The notes under the pieces were generated by a model that worked only from the letters and a program-made list of their open reading frames with translations, searched no databases and was not told where the DNA came from. A DNA stretch of 64,000 bases from Cohnella nanjingensis. GTDB lineage: Bacteria > Bacillota > Bacilli > Paenibacillales > Paenibacillaceae. This document shows positions 38,293 to 47,837 of this stretch, piece by piece (the first letter of the stretch is position 1; every line of letters starts with the position of its first letter). The stretch covers positions 1-64,000 of the forward strand of contig NZ_JACJVP010000030.1 of the NCBI RefSeq assembly GCF_014212125.1. Reading direction: 5' to 3'. Position numbers and translations under genes: made by a program.

Positions 38293-40062
38293 TCAAGTCG
38301 GCTGACGGACGTGCCCGTCGCTCAAGTTCTGCACGTTGAACAGCCTGGCGTACGCGCCGTCCCGGCGCATCAACGCTTCGTGCGTGCCCTGCTCGACGAT
38401 CCGCCCGTTCTCGATCATCACGATCTGGTCGGCGTGCGTAATCGTAGAGAGCCTGTGGGCGACGATGAGCGTCGTCCGGTCCTTGGCCAGCTTCTCGAGC
38501 GACTCCTGGATCAGATGCTCGGACTCCAGATCCAGCGCCGATGTGGCTTCGTCCAGGATCAAGATGCGCGGGTTCTTGAGGAAGACCCGGGCGATCGCGA
38601 TACGCTGCTTCTGTCCGCCCGACAGCTTGACGCCCCGTTCGCCGATCTCCGTGTCGTAGCCGTTCGGCAAGCCCAGGATGAAGTCGTGCGCGTTCGCCGC
38701 CTGCGCCGCCCGGACGACCTCCTCTTCCGCCGCGCGCGGCTTGCCGAACAAGATGTTGTCGCGAACGCTGCCGCTGAACAGAATGTTGTCCTGCAGCACC
38801 ATGCCGATCTGGCTGCGCAGGCTGTGGAGCGTGAGCGACCGGATATCGCGGTCGTCCAGCAGGATCGCGCCTTCCTGGATGTCGTAGAACCGCGGGATGA
38901 GGCTGATGAGCGACGACTTGCCGCCGCCGCTCATGCCGACGAAGGCGACCGTCTGGCCCGGCAGGATGCGCAAGCTCAGATCGTCCAGTACCCAGCGCGC
39001 GGAAGTATCGTAACGGAAATGCACCCGCTCGAACGCGATCTTCCCCTGCACGTCGGATTCGATCGTCTTCGCGTTCGGAGCGTCCACGATATCGTACGGT
39101 TCATGCATCAGCTCGACGACGCGCTCCAGCGAAGCGCTGGCCTGCGTCAGCTCGGTCGAGGAGTTGACGATGCGGCGCAGCGGGGTGAACAGCCGGTCCA
39201 GGTAGGCGAAGAACGCCATGAACGCGCCCAGCGTCAGATGTCCTTGAATGACCTGATACCCGCCGTATAGCAGGACGAGCAGCGGGGACAGATCCGTCAG
39301 CGTATTGATGATGGCGTTAGTGAGCGCGTTCCACCGCGTCAAAGCGAGCGCCCGCTGCAGGAAGTTCCGGTTCCGCCGGTCGAAGTTCTCCATCTCCGTC
39401 CGCTCCAGCGTGAAGCTCTTGATGACGGGCATGCCGTTGACGCGTTCGAAGACGAATCCCTGCATCTCCGCGAGCGCTTGCGACCTGGACTTGGCGAAGG
39501 CCTTCAACCGCTTGTACATCCGTTTGACCGACCAGGCGTAGAACGGCAGCACGGCGATCGCGACCAAGGTCAGATCCGCATCCATGTAGAACATGAAGCC
39601 CATGGCGATCGTCAGCGTGAACAAGTCGAGCCAGACGTTCATCATGCCCGTCTCCACGATGCTCTTGGTCGCTTCGGCGTCGTTGATCATGCGGGAGATG
39701 ATCTCGCCCGTCTTGTGGTTCTGATAGTAGCGCAAGCTTAGCTTCTGAATATGCGCGTAGAGCTTGTTCCGCATGTCGTAGAGGATGCGGCTCGTCGTCA
39801 GCTGCGCGAAGTACTGGCGGTAGTACTCGACCGGCGCGCGCACGATGATGAACAGGGCGAACGCGCCCAGCATGACGTAGACGAGCCGCTCCGTCTTCAC
39901 CGCCGTCGGGAGCTGTCCGAGCAGCAGGTCGTCGACCACGTACTTCATCAGCACCGGCATCGTGAGGGGAATCCCGAACTTGACCATGCCGATGACGACG
40001 GTGACGAGCACGAGCTTCCAATACGGCTTGACGAAGGTTAGGAAAACGCGAAAGCTGGACAT
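38293..40062 (-). CDS. ABC exporter, fused membrane and ATPase domains
   Basis: A 589-residue half-transporter of the MsbA/LmrA/BmrA type (closest in feel to Bacillus YwjA). Six membrane helices span ~15-310 (type IV ABC exporter fold). The ATPase has Walker A VGMSGGGKSS, the signature KLSGGQKQRIAIAR, Walker B RILILDEATSALD and the H-loop IVAHRLSTI. It works as a homodimer and exports a lipid, peptide or drug; the substrate is unknown. Its ATG has AAGGAG 7 bases upstream. It stands alone, downstream of a small membrane protein gene. Confidence 0.92.
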   Translation of the reverse strand: MSSFRVFLTFVKPYWKLVLVTVVIGMVKFGIPLTMPVLMKYVVDDLLLGQLPTAVKTERLVYVMLGAFALFIIVRAPVEYYRQYFAQLTTSRILYDMRNKLYAHIQKLSLRYYQNHKTGEIISRMINDAEATKSIVETGMMNVWLDLFTLTIAMGFMFYMDADLTLVAIAVLPFYAWSVKRMYKRLKAFAKSRSQALAEMQGFVFERVNGMPVIKSFTLERTEMENFDRRNRNFLQRALALTRWNALTNAIINTLTDLSPLLVLLYGGYQVIQGHLTLGAFMAFFAYLDRLFTPLRRIVNSSTELTQASASLERVVELMHEPYDIVDAPNAKTIESDVQGKIAFERVHFRYDTSARWVLDDLSLRILPGQTVAFVGMSGGGKSSLISLIPRFYDIQEGAILLDDRDIRSLTLHSLRSQIGMVLQDNILFSGSVRDNILFGKPRAAEEEVVRAAQAANAHDFILGLPNGYDTEIGERGVKLSGGQKQRIAIARVFLKNPRILILDEATSALDLESEHLIQESLEKLAKDRTTLIVAHRLSTITHADQIVMIENGRIVEQGTHEALMRRDGAYARLFNVQNLSDGHVRQPT

Positions 40063-40173
40063 TGCATGACTCCTTCGTGAAGATGGCGTAACCCGCTATT
40101 TCTAAGGTACGCGGGTTGCGGAGCAAAATCAAACCGGCTGTGGCCGGGAGAGCAAGCAAACAGCAAGCAAACA

Positions 40174-40200
40174 GCAAAAAAACCGCGTTGGCCGCGGCTG
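40174..40200 (-). terminator. terminator of the small membrane protein gene
   Basis: CCGCG-TTGGC-CGCGG, extended by GCTG/CAGC outside, and a run of seven A (T on the minus strand). It lies ~60 bases after the stop codon at 40259. Confidence 0.7.
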
Positions 40201-40258
40201 CTGTTTTTCTGTTTCGTGCAATAAAAAGGACACGACGACGCCCGCCGGCCCATGCAAG

Positions 40259-40447
40259 CTATTGCCGTCCGCCCTTTTCGCTTTTCTTTTCGGCGATGTA
40301 CAGATCGAGCGCCTGGATGCCGCGGCGGGCCAATTGAATGAAGAGGATCAAGCAATAGACGCCGACCCCGAATAGTACGATGTAGATCAGAATGAACAGG
40401 ATCGGAAGTGAAAAAAGGAAGCCGCCGCTTGCCCCAGTACCCTCCAA
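40259..40447 (-). CDS. small membrane protein
   Basis: A 62-residue protein with one long hydrophobic stretch (LFSLPILFILIYIVLFGVG and on to YCLILFIQLA), which may be one or two helices, and a charged tail (IAEKKSEKGG). It starts with TTG at 40447; GGAGG is 7 bases upstream. No family was recognised. It is followed by its own terminator. Small proteins of this size and shape are often conserved in Paenibacillaceae without known function. Confidence 0.65.
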   Translation of the reverse strand: MEGTGASGGFLFSLPILFILIYIVLFGVGVYCLILFIQLARRGIQALDLYIAEKKSEKGGRQ

Positions 40448-40547
40448 AAGAATTCCTCCGATTTCAAAATGGGATTAAAGGTACATTTTACCACGAAAAG
40501 CGGTACCGCTGGTAGACAACTTGTTCTCTTCCCGCCCGAAATGTTCG

Positions 40548-41015
40548 CTATTCGAGCAGCATTCGCAACCGAACCATATCCCGCACCTGCATGCCGTCTT
40601 CGTAGAGCGGCTCGTCGTAGTGCCGCACGAAAAAATCGGGGTCGACGCCGACGATGCGGAAGCCGCATTGCTGGTAGAGCTTGAGCTGCAGGAAGCCGGA
40701 GTTGCCCGTTCCGATCTCGACGGTCGCCGCTCCGCGCCGTTTGGCCTCTCCGATCGCCGCGTAGACGAGCGCCTTGCCGATGCCCCGGCCTTGATGCGCT
40801 TCCATGACCGCCACATTGACGATCTCGATCGTGCGCGGATGCGTAGGGATCAGGACGAATTCGCCCACCACGTCGGAACCGAGCGTAGCGACATGGCACC
40901 AGCCCCGCGTCAGGTAATCGTCGACCATCGTCCGGGAAGGATCCGCGAGGAGCAGCAGGTCGTAAGGATAGTCCTCTCCCGGCGCCAACGGCCGGATCGT
41001 CAGTTCCAATGTCAT
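40548..41015 (-). CDS. GNAT family N-acetyltransferase
   Basis: A 155-residue GNAT enzyme. The acetyl-CoA loop is HQGRGIGKALV, preceded by IEIVNVAVMEA, and followed by VEIGTGNSGFLQLKLYQQCGF. It acetylates an unknown amine. The start is ATG at 41015, with GAGGAG 6 bases upstream. It lies next to another GNAT gene on the same strand, but the two are not close in sequence. Confidence 0.85.
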   Translation of the reverse strand: MTLELTIRPLAPGEDYPYDLLLLADPSRTMVDDYLTRGWCHVATLGSDVVGEFVLIPTHPRTIEIVNVAVMEAHQGRGIGKALVYAAIGEAKRRGAATVEIGTGNSGFLQLKLYQQCGFRIVGVDPDFFVRHYDEPLYEDGMQVRDMVRLRMLLE

Positions 41016-41055
41016 AGACAACTCCTCTTGTCGTTAATCAACGGAATGAATCGTA

Positions 41056-41586
41056 TTAGAGATGCTTCTTCATGAACAAGGCCGTCTCGTCAAGCCCGTC
41101 GTACAGCGTCAGATCGAGACCGTCCAACGCGAAGCCGCAGGCGCGATAGAAGGCCATTGCGGGTCCGTTCGTGTTCTGGGTCTCCGCCGCGAGCGCACGG
41201 AAACCGCGGCCGCGAGCCAGCACGCCCATCTCCTCGAGGAGCCCTCTCCCGATCCCGCGTTGCCGGTGGGGAAGCGCGACGTGCAGATCCATCAGATGCA
41301 GCGTCCGGTTCCACATCTGCGGTTCGGCGATCAGGAAGCCGAGCAGCCGATCCTCTTCAAATGCGCCGATACTGTACCCCAACGCGATCCGCCAATCCGT
41401 CTCCTCGTCGTATTCGTACACTTTTCGATACGGCGTCTCCAATCGTTCCCGCTGCAGCCGGAAGACGATCGCATCCGCTTCCTCTTCCCTGCTTATCCGG
41501 TATCGCTCGAGTGAGGCGTAGCCATACTCCCCCAGCGTCTCCCGTTCGGCCAAGGACAGCCGGCGAAGCGTCGTATATCGGATCAT
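41056..41586 (-). CDS. GNAT family N-acetyltransferase
   Basis: A 176-residue GNAT enzyme. Motif A is HRQRGIGRGLLEEM, and motif B is NTNGPAMAFYRACGFALDG; the middle strand HLMDLHVAL lies before them. The pattern is near that of streptothricin- or RimI-like acetyltransferases, but the substrate is unknown. AAGGGG is 9 bases upstream of the ATG. It is 41 bases from the next GNAT gene downstream, so the two are probably co-transcribed. Confidence 0.85.
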   Translation of the reverse strand: MIRYTTLRRLSLAERETLGEYGYASLERYRISREEEADAIVFRLQRERLETPYRKVYEYDEETDWRIALGYSIGAFEEDRLLGFLIAEPQMWNRTLHLMDLHVALPHRQRGIGRGLLEEMGVLARGRGFRALAAETQNTNGPAMAFYRACGFALDGLDLTLYDGLDETALFMKKHL

Positions 41587-41801
41587 GCTTCAGTGCCCCT
41601 TTCTTTCTCGCAGAGGTTCGCGCTCCGCCTCTCCCACTGTTTGTTGCGGTCGAATCGGCAGCCTTGACCGGCGTATGCCGTGCGGAAGTGAACTCGCGAT
41701 TCCGCCAATGCGCGCTCCCCCTCTCTTCTCTCATCTTCCTATTCTACTTCAGGCACATTTTACCACAAGGTAGGAAGCGTGAGCACGTGCCCTCTTTACC
41801 G

Positions 41802-42701
41802 TTACGCCATATCCGCCGATCCGGCTCGCCGCACCGTGCCGTACGAGATCTTCATCGTCGGAGCGTACGCTTGGCTGCTCTCCCGTCCCCGCTCGCCGAA
41901 CGCGGCGACGAACCGCGCTTCCGCCTCGTATTGCCGCTCCGCCTCTTCTCGGGTTAACCCGCGCGCGACGAGGCTATCGACGAAGACGGCCTTGTCCGCC
42001 AGCGTCCGGTCGAAGCCTTCCGCCCGCAGCGCTTGATAGAGATCGTCATCCCGCTCGCGCGGATTGACGAAGTTGACTCTGTCGCTCACCCTGCAGCCGA
42101 CCCCGGTCAATCCCAGCTCGCTCATGTACGCCGGCACTTTCTCGCCGATATTGCCGTCTCGCCCCGTTCGCCGGCCGTCCAGCTCGAACAGCTTCTGGAG
42201 AATGCCGAGCCGGACGACGTCCGACGTCTCGACGCCCTCCATCCATTGATTGGCCATGTTCGAGATCCAATGCGGCTCGAAGCAGATCACCATGCCGCCG
42301 GGCTTCACGCTCCCGATCATGGCGCGCAGCATCTCCTTGGGATCGTCCATATGAAGCAGGACGGCATGACACAAAGCGATATCGTAGTCCGGTTCCGCGT
42401 TCAGCTTCCGGATGTCCGCGCAGATGAACGCCGTCCGATAAGGCAGCTTAGCGAAGAGCTCCCTCGCTTCCGCGATCAGCTTCTCTCCTTTGTCCACGCC
42501 CGTATAGGAAGAGCCTTCCGGGAGCATCCCGAGCAGCTTCAGGCCCAGATAGCCGTAGCCGCAGCCGTAATCGATCAGCTTCACGGGCCGGTCGATCCGC
42601 CAGACGCGTTCGACGAGAAATTGCAGATAATCGTCGTTATAGTAAAGCTTCCGGGTCCGTCTCAAATAGTCGATCCGTTCGTCCCATACCCACTCCGTCA
42701 T
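41802..42701 (-). CDS. class I SAM-dependent methyltransferase
   Basis: A 299-residue methyltransferase. The SAM motif I is LIDYGCGYGYLGLKLL, with motif II ICADIRKL and motif IV DIALCHAVLLHM, then SVKPGGMVICFEPHW. The C-terminal ~110 residues are a helical extension specific to its subfamily. The substrate is unknown. It is followed on the minus strand by ~215 bases without a gene, and preceded closely by an MBL-fold gene whose 3' end is 35 bases away. It could share a transcript with that gene. Confidence 0.87.
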   Translation of the reverse strand: MTEWVWDERIDYLRRTRKLYYNDDYLQFLVERVWRIDRPVKLIDYGCGYGYLGLKLLGMLPEGSSYTGVDKGEKLIAEARELFAKLPYRTAFICADIRKLNAEPDYDIALCHAVLLHMDDPKEMLRAMIGSVKPGGMVICFEPHWISNMANQWMEGVETSDVVRLGILQKLFELDGRRTGRDGNIGEKVPAYMSELGLTGVGCRVSDRVNFVNPRERDDDLYQALRAEGFDRTLADKAVFVDSLVARGLTREEAERQYEAEARFVAAFGERGRESSQAYAPTMKISYGTVRRAGSADMA

Positions 42702-42736
42702 CTGTCGGCCTCTCCCTTTGCTCTTCTTCCCTCCGT

Positions 42737-43570
42737 CTACCGCGATTCCGCTTCGGCCCGTTCCGCGATCCGCTTCTTCACGTTCTCGGCATGGCGCTCC
42801 CGCAGCCCGCGCTTGAACGCGTAGCCATTGCGCGCCATGTACGCCTCGAACGCCGCCTCATCCGGCGATTCGGCCAGCCGATCCACGAGGTCCAGATACC
42901 GTTCGGACTCTCCAAGACGCAGGCGAAGCTCTCCCGCCTCGCCCGTCGGGGATCCGTGGCCCGGCAGCAGGAGCAGGCCCTCGCGCGCTTCGATCACCTG
43001 CTTGAACCGCTCCAGCGTGGCGCGGTAGTTCGCGAACGAATCGAACACAAAAGGGAACTCGACGTCGGACAAATAGTCGCCGACGATGAGCAGGCCGAGC
43101 GGCTCGACGAGACACATCAGACCGTCCGGATTGTGTCCGTGCGCCCGGTAGAACTGCAGCGAGGTTCCGCCGACGGCGATCGCTTCTCCTTCTTTCCGAA
43201 CGATATAGTCCGCCTTTGGATAGGCATGCGCATAAGGACGCGAAATATAGAATCGATCGTCGTGGCGCTCCACTTCGTCCACGGCGGCGCGCGGATCGGT
43301 CGTCTCCGCGAACGCCTGGCCGGCCACGGTCACCTCCTCCCGGAAGGCGCCGTAGCCGGCGATATGATCGTAGTCCGAATGCGTATAGAACACGAACACC
43401 GGCTTGTCTTCCTTCACTTCGTCCACGTACGCGCGGACCTCCCGGACCTCCGAAGGCAAATAGCCCGGATCTACGACGAGCACGAGATCTCGCGTATGGA
43501 TGACGATCGCGTTCATCATGTAGAACTCGCTCTGGAATACGGCGACCGAATCGGTCTTGTAGATGCGCAT
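42737..43570 (-). CDS. MBL-fold metallo-hydrolase, HxDxDH variant
   Basis: A 277-residue metallo-beta-lactamase-fold protein. The first metal motif is YTHSDYDHIAGYG: the second His of HxHxDH is Asp. Other ligands appear in RAHGHNPDGLMCL (His), IVGDYLSDVEFP (Asp) and LLPGHGSPTGEAG (His), so the fold and most of the binuclear site are kept. The substrate may be a thioester or lactone; unknown. It is followed by the methyltransferase gene. The start has AAGGACG upstream. Confidence 0.82.
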   Translation of the reverse strand: MRIYKTDSVAVFQSEFYMMNAIVIHTRDLVLVVDPGYLPSEVREVRAYVDEVKEDKPVFVFYTHSDYDHIAGYGAFREEVTVAGQAFAETTDPRAAVDEVERHDDRFYISRPYAHAYPKADYIVRKEGEAIAVGGTSLQFYRAHGHNPDGLMCLVEPLGLLIVGDYLSDVEFPFVFDSFANYRATLERFKQVIEAREGLLLLPGHGSPTGEAGELRLRLGESERYLDLVDRLAESPDEAAFEAYMARNGYAFKRGLRERHAENVKKRIAERAEAESR

Positions 43571-43651
43571 GATGCCACGTCCTTTCTTGCGTTTGGGAGA
43601 CGCAGGCGGCGCGAGCCGCCTTTCCCGATACGTTTGCTGTATGCCGAGCCG

Positions 43652-44383
43652 TCAACCGAACCAATGCGCGATATAGATCATCAACAACAGTCCGACGATG
43701 AACGAAAACGTGGCTTGCCGCTCGAACCCGTGTCCGTGCGTCTCCGGCACGAGCTCCTTGTAGACGATGAATAGCATGGCGCCCGCCGCGAAGGCCAGCC
43801 CCATCCCGATGAACGATTGCAGGTAGCTGGCCGTGAAGTAGCCGATAACGGCCGACACGACCTCCATCAGTCCGGTCAAGGTCACGATGCCGAGCGACCG
43901 GAGCTTACCGACATTGGACCGCAGGAGGAACACCGCGAGCACGAGTCCTTCCGGCATGTTCTGCGCGCCGATCGCCACGGCGACCATCGTGCCGAGCCCC
44001 TCGCTGTCGCTGGCGTAGCTGAAGCCGGTGCTCAACCCTTCCGGAATATTGTGAATGAACAGCGCGATGATGACTAGCAGCGACTTGCTGTCGAAGGATG
44101 GGATCCGCCGGTTGTTCTCGACATCGATGTGGGGGATGTTCCGCTCGATCAAGTCGAGCGAGACGACGCCGATCGCCAGCCCGATCGTGAGCATGAGAAT
44201 GCCGGATTCCTCGATCGCCTGCGGGATGAGCCCGTACAGCGAAGCCGAGACCATGATGCCGGCCGTGAAAGCGATCAAGATGTCCTTCATCTTCTCGGTC
44301 AATCGCTTAATGAACAGCACGGGCACGGCGCCGAGCACGGTCGCCATCGCGGATACGAAGCTGCCGATCATCGCGGATTCCAA
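43652..44383 (-). CDS. ZIP family metal transporter
   Basis: A 243-residue ZIP permease with eight predicted helices. The metal-site helices carry FIHNIPEGLSTG and GAQNMPEGLVLAV, the family's HNxPEG and (Q/H)NxPEG motifs. ZIP proteins take up Zn2+, Fe2+ or Mn2+; the exact metal is not clear. It starts with TTG at 44383 (GGAGG ~11 bases up). The next ATG is four codons in and has a worse distance. It lies alone between the MBL gene and the CorC-type gene. Confidence 0.86.
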   Translation of the reverse strand: MESAMIGSFVSAMATVLGAVPVLFIKRLTEKMKDILIAFTAGIMVSASLYGLIPQAIEESGILMLTIGLAIGVVSLDLIERNIPHIDVENNRRIPSFDSKSLLVIIALFIHNIPEGLSTGFSYASDSEGLGTMVAVAIGAQNMPEGLVLAVFLLRSNVGKLRSLGIVTLTGLMEVVSAVIGYFTASYLQSFIGMGLAFAAGAMLFIVYKELVPETHGHGFERQATFSFIVGLLLMIYIAHWFG

Positions 44384-44515
44384 GGGGGGCGAGACCTCCT
44401 AGACGCTCATCCGAGGATGAACTTAATTATGGCGCATCGCGCCGCAAAAGAAAATGAGGGAAATAAGCGCGGTTTCGAGCCGGGGCTGCTTATTCGTTCG
44501 TTCGAGGGGGCGAAT

Positions 44516-44550
44516 CCGTAAAAACCCCGCTCGCGCGTTAGCGGGCGGGG
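44516..44550 (-). terminator. terminator of the CNNM/CorC-type gene
   Basis: CCCCGCTCGC / GCGGGCGGGG (one G-U type pair) with a 6-base loop and a T-tract on the minus strand, just after the stop codon. Confidence 0.85.
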
Positions 44551-44556
44551 CAGTCG

Positions 44557-45882
44557 TTATTCGGGTTTGGGATCCACGAGCCTCAGATGCAGGCCGGGTT
44601 CCTCGGCGGCGATCTCGACCTTCCGGATGCGGTTGCGATCCTTCTCCCGGACCGTGAAGACCAGGTCTTCATAGGTCCACGATGCGCCCCTCGGCAGATC
44701 CGGCTGCTGGCTGTACAACCAGCCTCCGATCGTGTTCACGTCCTCGCTCGGGAGCGATACGCCGAACAGCTCGTTCACGTCGTCGATGAGCGATTTGCCG
44801 TCGATCAGATAGCGCTTCTCGCCGATCCGCTCGATCGGCTTAAGCTCGTCGCCGTCGAATTCGTCGCGGATCTCGCCGACGATCTCCTCGAGGATGTCCT
44901 CGATCGTCACGAGTCCCGCCGTGCCTCCGTATTCGTCAAGCAGCAGCGCGATATGCACGCGTTCCCGCTGCATGCGAAGCAGCAGATCTTTGACCGGCAT
45001 TACTTCCGGCACCGAGAGGACCGGCTGAAGCAGCGACTGGAAGTCGAAGTTCGGATTGTTGTCGTAGCTTAGGAAAAATTGCTTGGTGTTCACGAAGCCG
45101 ATAATATCGTCTTTGCTTTCCCTTGCAACCATGAAACGCGTATATTGTTCCTTCTTGATGACCGCCATATTCTCGGCGAGCGACCGCCCGGCGTACAGAC
45201 AGACCATATCGGTCCGGGGGATCATGATCTCGCGGGCGAGCAGTTCGTCGAACTGGAAGATCCGGTTCACGTAGCCGTACTCCGTCCGGTTGATCTTGCC
45301 GCTCTCGTAGCTCTCGGACAGGATGATGCGGATCTCCTCTTCCGAGTGCGCCTCTTCGTGCTCGCTGGCCGGCTTCATGCCGAACAGGCGAATCAGTTGA
45401 TTGGCCGAGCCGTTCAAGGCCCAGATGAACGGATACATCACCTTGTGGAATCCGATGATGATCGGGGCGACGAGCAGCGAGATCTGCTCGGCCTTCTGAA
45501 TGGCCAGCGTCTTCGGGGCCAGCTCGCCAAGCACGACGTGAAGATACGTGATCAAGGCGAAGGCGATCAAGAAGGAAAGAAAATGTCCGACGCTCTCGGA
45601 GATGCCGAGACCGTGGAACAACGGATTGAGGATTTTCTCCACCGTCGGTTCGCCCAGCCAGCCTAGTCCGAGCGCGGTGATCGTAATCCCGAGCTGGCAG
45701 GCGGACAGGTAACCGTCCAGGTTCGTCGTCACGCGCTGCACGGCGACGGCATTCCTGCGCTTCTCCAGCACCATCTGATCGACCCGGCTGGACCGGATGC
45801 GGATGATGGCGAATTCGGTGGCGACGAAGAAGGCGGTCAGCAGAATCAGCAAGGCGACCAATAGAAGATTGAAGGCAATCAT
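44557..45882 (-). CDS. CNNM/CorC-type (hemolysin C family) membrane protein
   Basis: A 441-residue protein with an N-terminal CNNM (DUF21) domain of four helices (~1-190; [41 protein letters not shown]), two CBS domains (~205-330; [32 protein letters not shown]) and a C-terminal CorC_HlyC domain (~345-430; [13 protein letters not shown]). Family members transport or regulate Mg2+ (also Co2+, Na+) at the membrane. I chose ATG 45882 with GGAAGG 10 bases upstream; an in-frame start 11 codons earlier is possible. It is followed by a strong terminator. Confidence 0.88.
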   Translation of the reverse strand: MIAFNLLLVALLILLTAFFVATEFAIIRIRSSRVDQMVLEKRRNAVAVQRVTTNLDGYLSACQLGITITALGLGWLGEPTVEKILNPLFHGLGISESVGHFLSFLIAFALITYLHVVLGELAPKTLAIQKAEQISLLVAPIIIGFHKVMYPFIWALNGSANQLIRLFGMKPASEHEEAHSEEEIRIILSESYESGKINRTEYGYVNRIFQFDELLAREIMIPRTDMVCLYAGRSLAENMAVIKKEQYTRFMVARESKDDIIGFVNTKQFFLSYDNNPNFDFQSLLQPVLSVPEVMPVKDLLLRMQRERVHIALLLDEYGGTAGLVTIEDILEEIVGEIRDEFDGDELKPIERIGEKRYLIDGKSLIDDVNELFGVSLPSEDVNTIGGWLYSQQPDLPRGASWTYEDLVFTVREKDRNRIRKVEIAAEEPGLHLRLVDPKPE

Positions 45883-46315
45883 GCGCGCCACACCTTCCTT
45901 TCCCATGCCTGACAAGGCGCTAGCGGGATGAAGGTCGGCCGGCGGCGGACTAGCTCATGTCTTGCGGTCGGTTCGGGTTCTGGGTCCACTTTACGAATTG
46001 TCCCTCCTGAGAATGATGGTATGAAGATAAAGTGCCTTCTCTTACATACGCGCGATGGGCGTTTTCGTTTCAGTGATTAGGATATACCCAGAAAAAGCCG
46101 CATTCAATCTCTACGACAAGCGGAAATCGGTCGCGCACGAACCGAGCGAGCCATACGGACGCGCGACGCCTTCCCGTCCTGCTGCGCGGATGGTCCGAAG
46201 CGGGCGCTATTCCGTCATTGACAGTGAGCATGGGCGGTGCTACGATCAGTTTACCTTTAATCCATACATATTCAGTCGGATTTAAAGCATTTATCGCGCA
46301 AAGGAGAATGCAATC
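45883..46315. promoter_or_regulatory. 433-base divergent control region with promoter for the SLH-like gene
   Basis: The plus-strand promoter is TTGACA (46218-46223), 17 bases, TACGAT (46241-46246), and is a good sigma-A match. An inverted repeat CACTTTA / TAAAGTG lies at 45987-46034 on the CorC-type side and may be an operator. No gene was recognised in between. Confidence 0.6.
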
Positions 46316-47683
46316 ATGTCAACTACGATCCCCGCAACCCGCAAATGGCTGTTCGCCGGCCTGCTGTCCGTCTCCCTCGTCGTATCCGCCCAGCCCGCTT
46401 GGGCTGCCGGGCCGACGGCCGCCGTCTCCTCGCAGCACCTCGTAACGGCTTCCGAGTACGAGACGTTCCTGAAAGAGAAGCTGAAGATCGCGCTGCCCGC
46501 AGTCGTCCAAAAAGGGGACTTCCTCGCCGCGTTGGCCGACGCGCTAGGCGCGAAGCCAAGCGGCGATCCCGTCGCCTTCAAGGATCTGCCTTCGACCAGC
46601 TCATACTACGAGGACGCGCAGGCGCTCTACCAGCTCGGCATCCTGACCTCCGATACCGTCCGGGCTTCCGACCGCCTCTCCGCGATCAACGCGGTGCAAA
46701 TCGCTTTGAAGGCGGCCGGCCTGAAGGAATTGGCCTACACGTACCCGGCCTCCAAGGTCAAGCAATCCCTCGCGAAGCTGAAGCTGAGCACGGACGCCTT
46801 CGGGACCCGCGCGGCCCAAGAGCTCGCGGCCGCCGTCGATACCGGCCTGCTGCCCCCGGCCTACTACGCCGAAGTGAAGCCGAATGCCTCAGCCTCGCAA
46901 GGGCTGTCCGCCGTCCTGATCGGGCAGACGCTCGCCGTGAAGGGTTTGTACAAGCACTATATCGGCTACGCCAGCGACGCGGATATCTACGCCAAGCTGA
47001 CCGACGCCTACCGGCAGTCGGACATCATCCAAGCCCCCGAGCTGCGGAAGATCGTCGACGCCGCCCTCGAGCAATCGCTCGTGACCGGCTACAACCTTAA
47101 GGACGCCCGTTACGACGCCAACTTCGTGGATTCGCTCTCGCTCGTCTACGGCCACTCCGACTTGACGCACGCGCTTCAGCTCATCGGCCTCCTCCGCAGC
47201 GAAGGCATCGACGCCAAAGTGCAGTTCGAGCCGAAGACGTCGGCGTTCGTCTATCTGAAGGAGTGGGGCGACCCCGGCGTCTCCGATCTCTATGAGGTCC
47301 GTCAGATCGCGAACGGCAACTACATCGAATACGCCAAGGAATACGACATCGCCTTCGAGTTCGCCAGCCAAACGGACAAGGCCCGCTTCGACAAGATCGT
47401 GCTTGCTTACGCCAAGAAGAACGAAGAGGCGCAGTCCGGCCTGATCGCGGGCTCCTGGTGGCAGCCGCTGTACTACTCCTTCACCGAACTGTCCGGATAC
47501 AAAGCCATCGCGAACAACAAGATCGACGGCGGCCGCTATTACGCGCAGTCGTTCTCCTTGAAGGAGAAGTCTGCGGAAGTCGTCGCCGGTTTCCGGAAGC
47601 TCGATCCCCAAGCCGTCGTGACCCACTACGACTTCTGGGCGGACGTCCCCTTCTACAATTACTTGAACGGCGAATCCAAATAA
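46316..47683 (+). CDS. secreted protein with S-layer-homology-like domains
   Basis: A 455-residue exported protein. Signal peptide residues ~1-30 (WLFAGLLSVSLVVSA, cleaved near AWA-AG). Residues ~45-225 look like two or three SLH-type repeats (ALADALGAKPSGDPVAFKDL, YYEDAQALYQLGILTSD, DRLSAINAVQIALKAAG), which would bind wall polymer with pyruvylated sugars. The C-terminal half (~230-450) has no recognised domain; it includes HALQLIGLLRSEGIDAKVQF and an aromatic-rich end (SWWQPLYYSF). AAGGAG precedes the ATG. It has its own promoter and terminator. Confidence 0.78.
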   Translation: MSTTIPATRKWLFAGLLSVSLVVSAQPAWAAGPTAAVSSQHLVTASEYETFLKEKLKIALPAVVQKGDFLAALADALGAKPSGDPVAFKDLPSTSSYYEDAQALYQLGILTSDTVRASDRLSAINAVQIALKAAGLKELAYTYPASKVKQSLAKLKLSTDAFGTRAAQELAAAVDTGLLPPAYYAEVKPNASASQGLSAVLIGQTLAVKGLYKHYIGYASDADIYAKLTDAYRQSDIIQAPELRKIVDAALEQSLVTGYNLKDARYDANFVDSLSLVYGHSDLTHALQLIGLLRSEGIDAKVQFEPKTSAFVYLKEWGDPGVSDLYEVRQIANGNYIEYAKEYDIAFEFASQTDKARFDKIVLAYAKKNEEAQSGLIAGSWWQPLYYSFTELSGYKAIANNKIDGGRYYAQSFSLKEKSAEVVAGFRKLDPQAVVTHYDFWADVPFYNYLNGESK

Positions 47684-47715
47684 CCGGGCGCGGCAAGTCT
47701 AGCCGCTCTCGCACA

Positions 47716-47760
47716 GAAGGCTGCCCGCCCGTCCTTACGGACGAGAGGCAGCCTTCTTGT
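47716..47760 (+). terminator. intrinsic terminator of the SLH-like gene
   Basis: GAAGGCTGCC / GGCAGCCTTC, a 10-bp perfect stem with a nested GTCC/GGAC hairpin in the loop, ~30 bases after the stop. Confidence 0.85.
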
Positions 47761-47837
47761 CATGCATGTCATACAAGTCGTCGCGCATAATGGTGAGAGG
47801 AAGTCTGCACGAGACCGTCACGAAAATGAGGTGTGCG

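Noticed and set aside
41357..41734. 125-residue minus-strand frame between the GNAT and methyltransferase genes
   Set aside because: Mostly overlaps the GNAT gene and has no start signal; the remaining ~215 bases hold no other feature.
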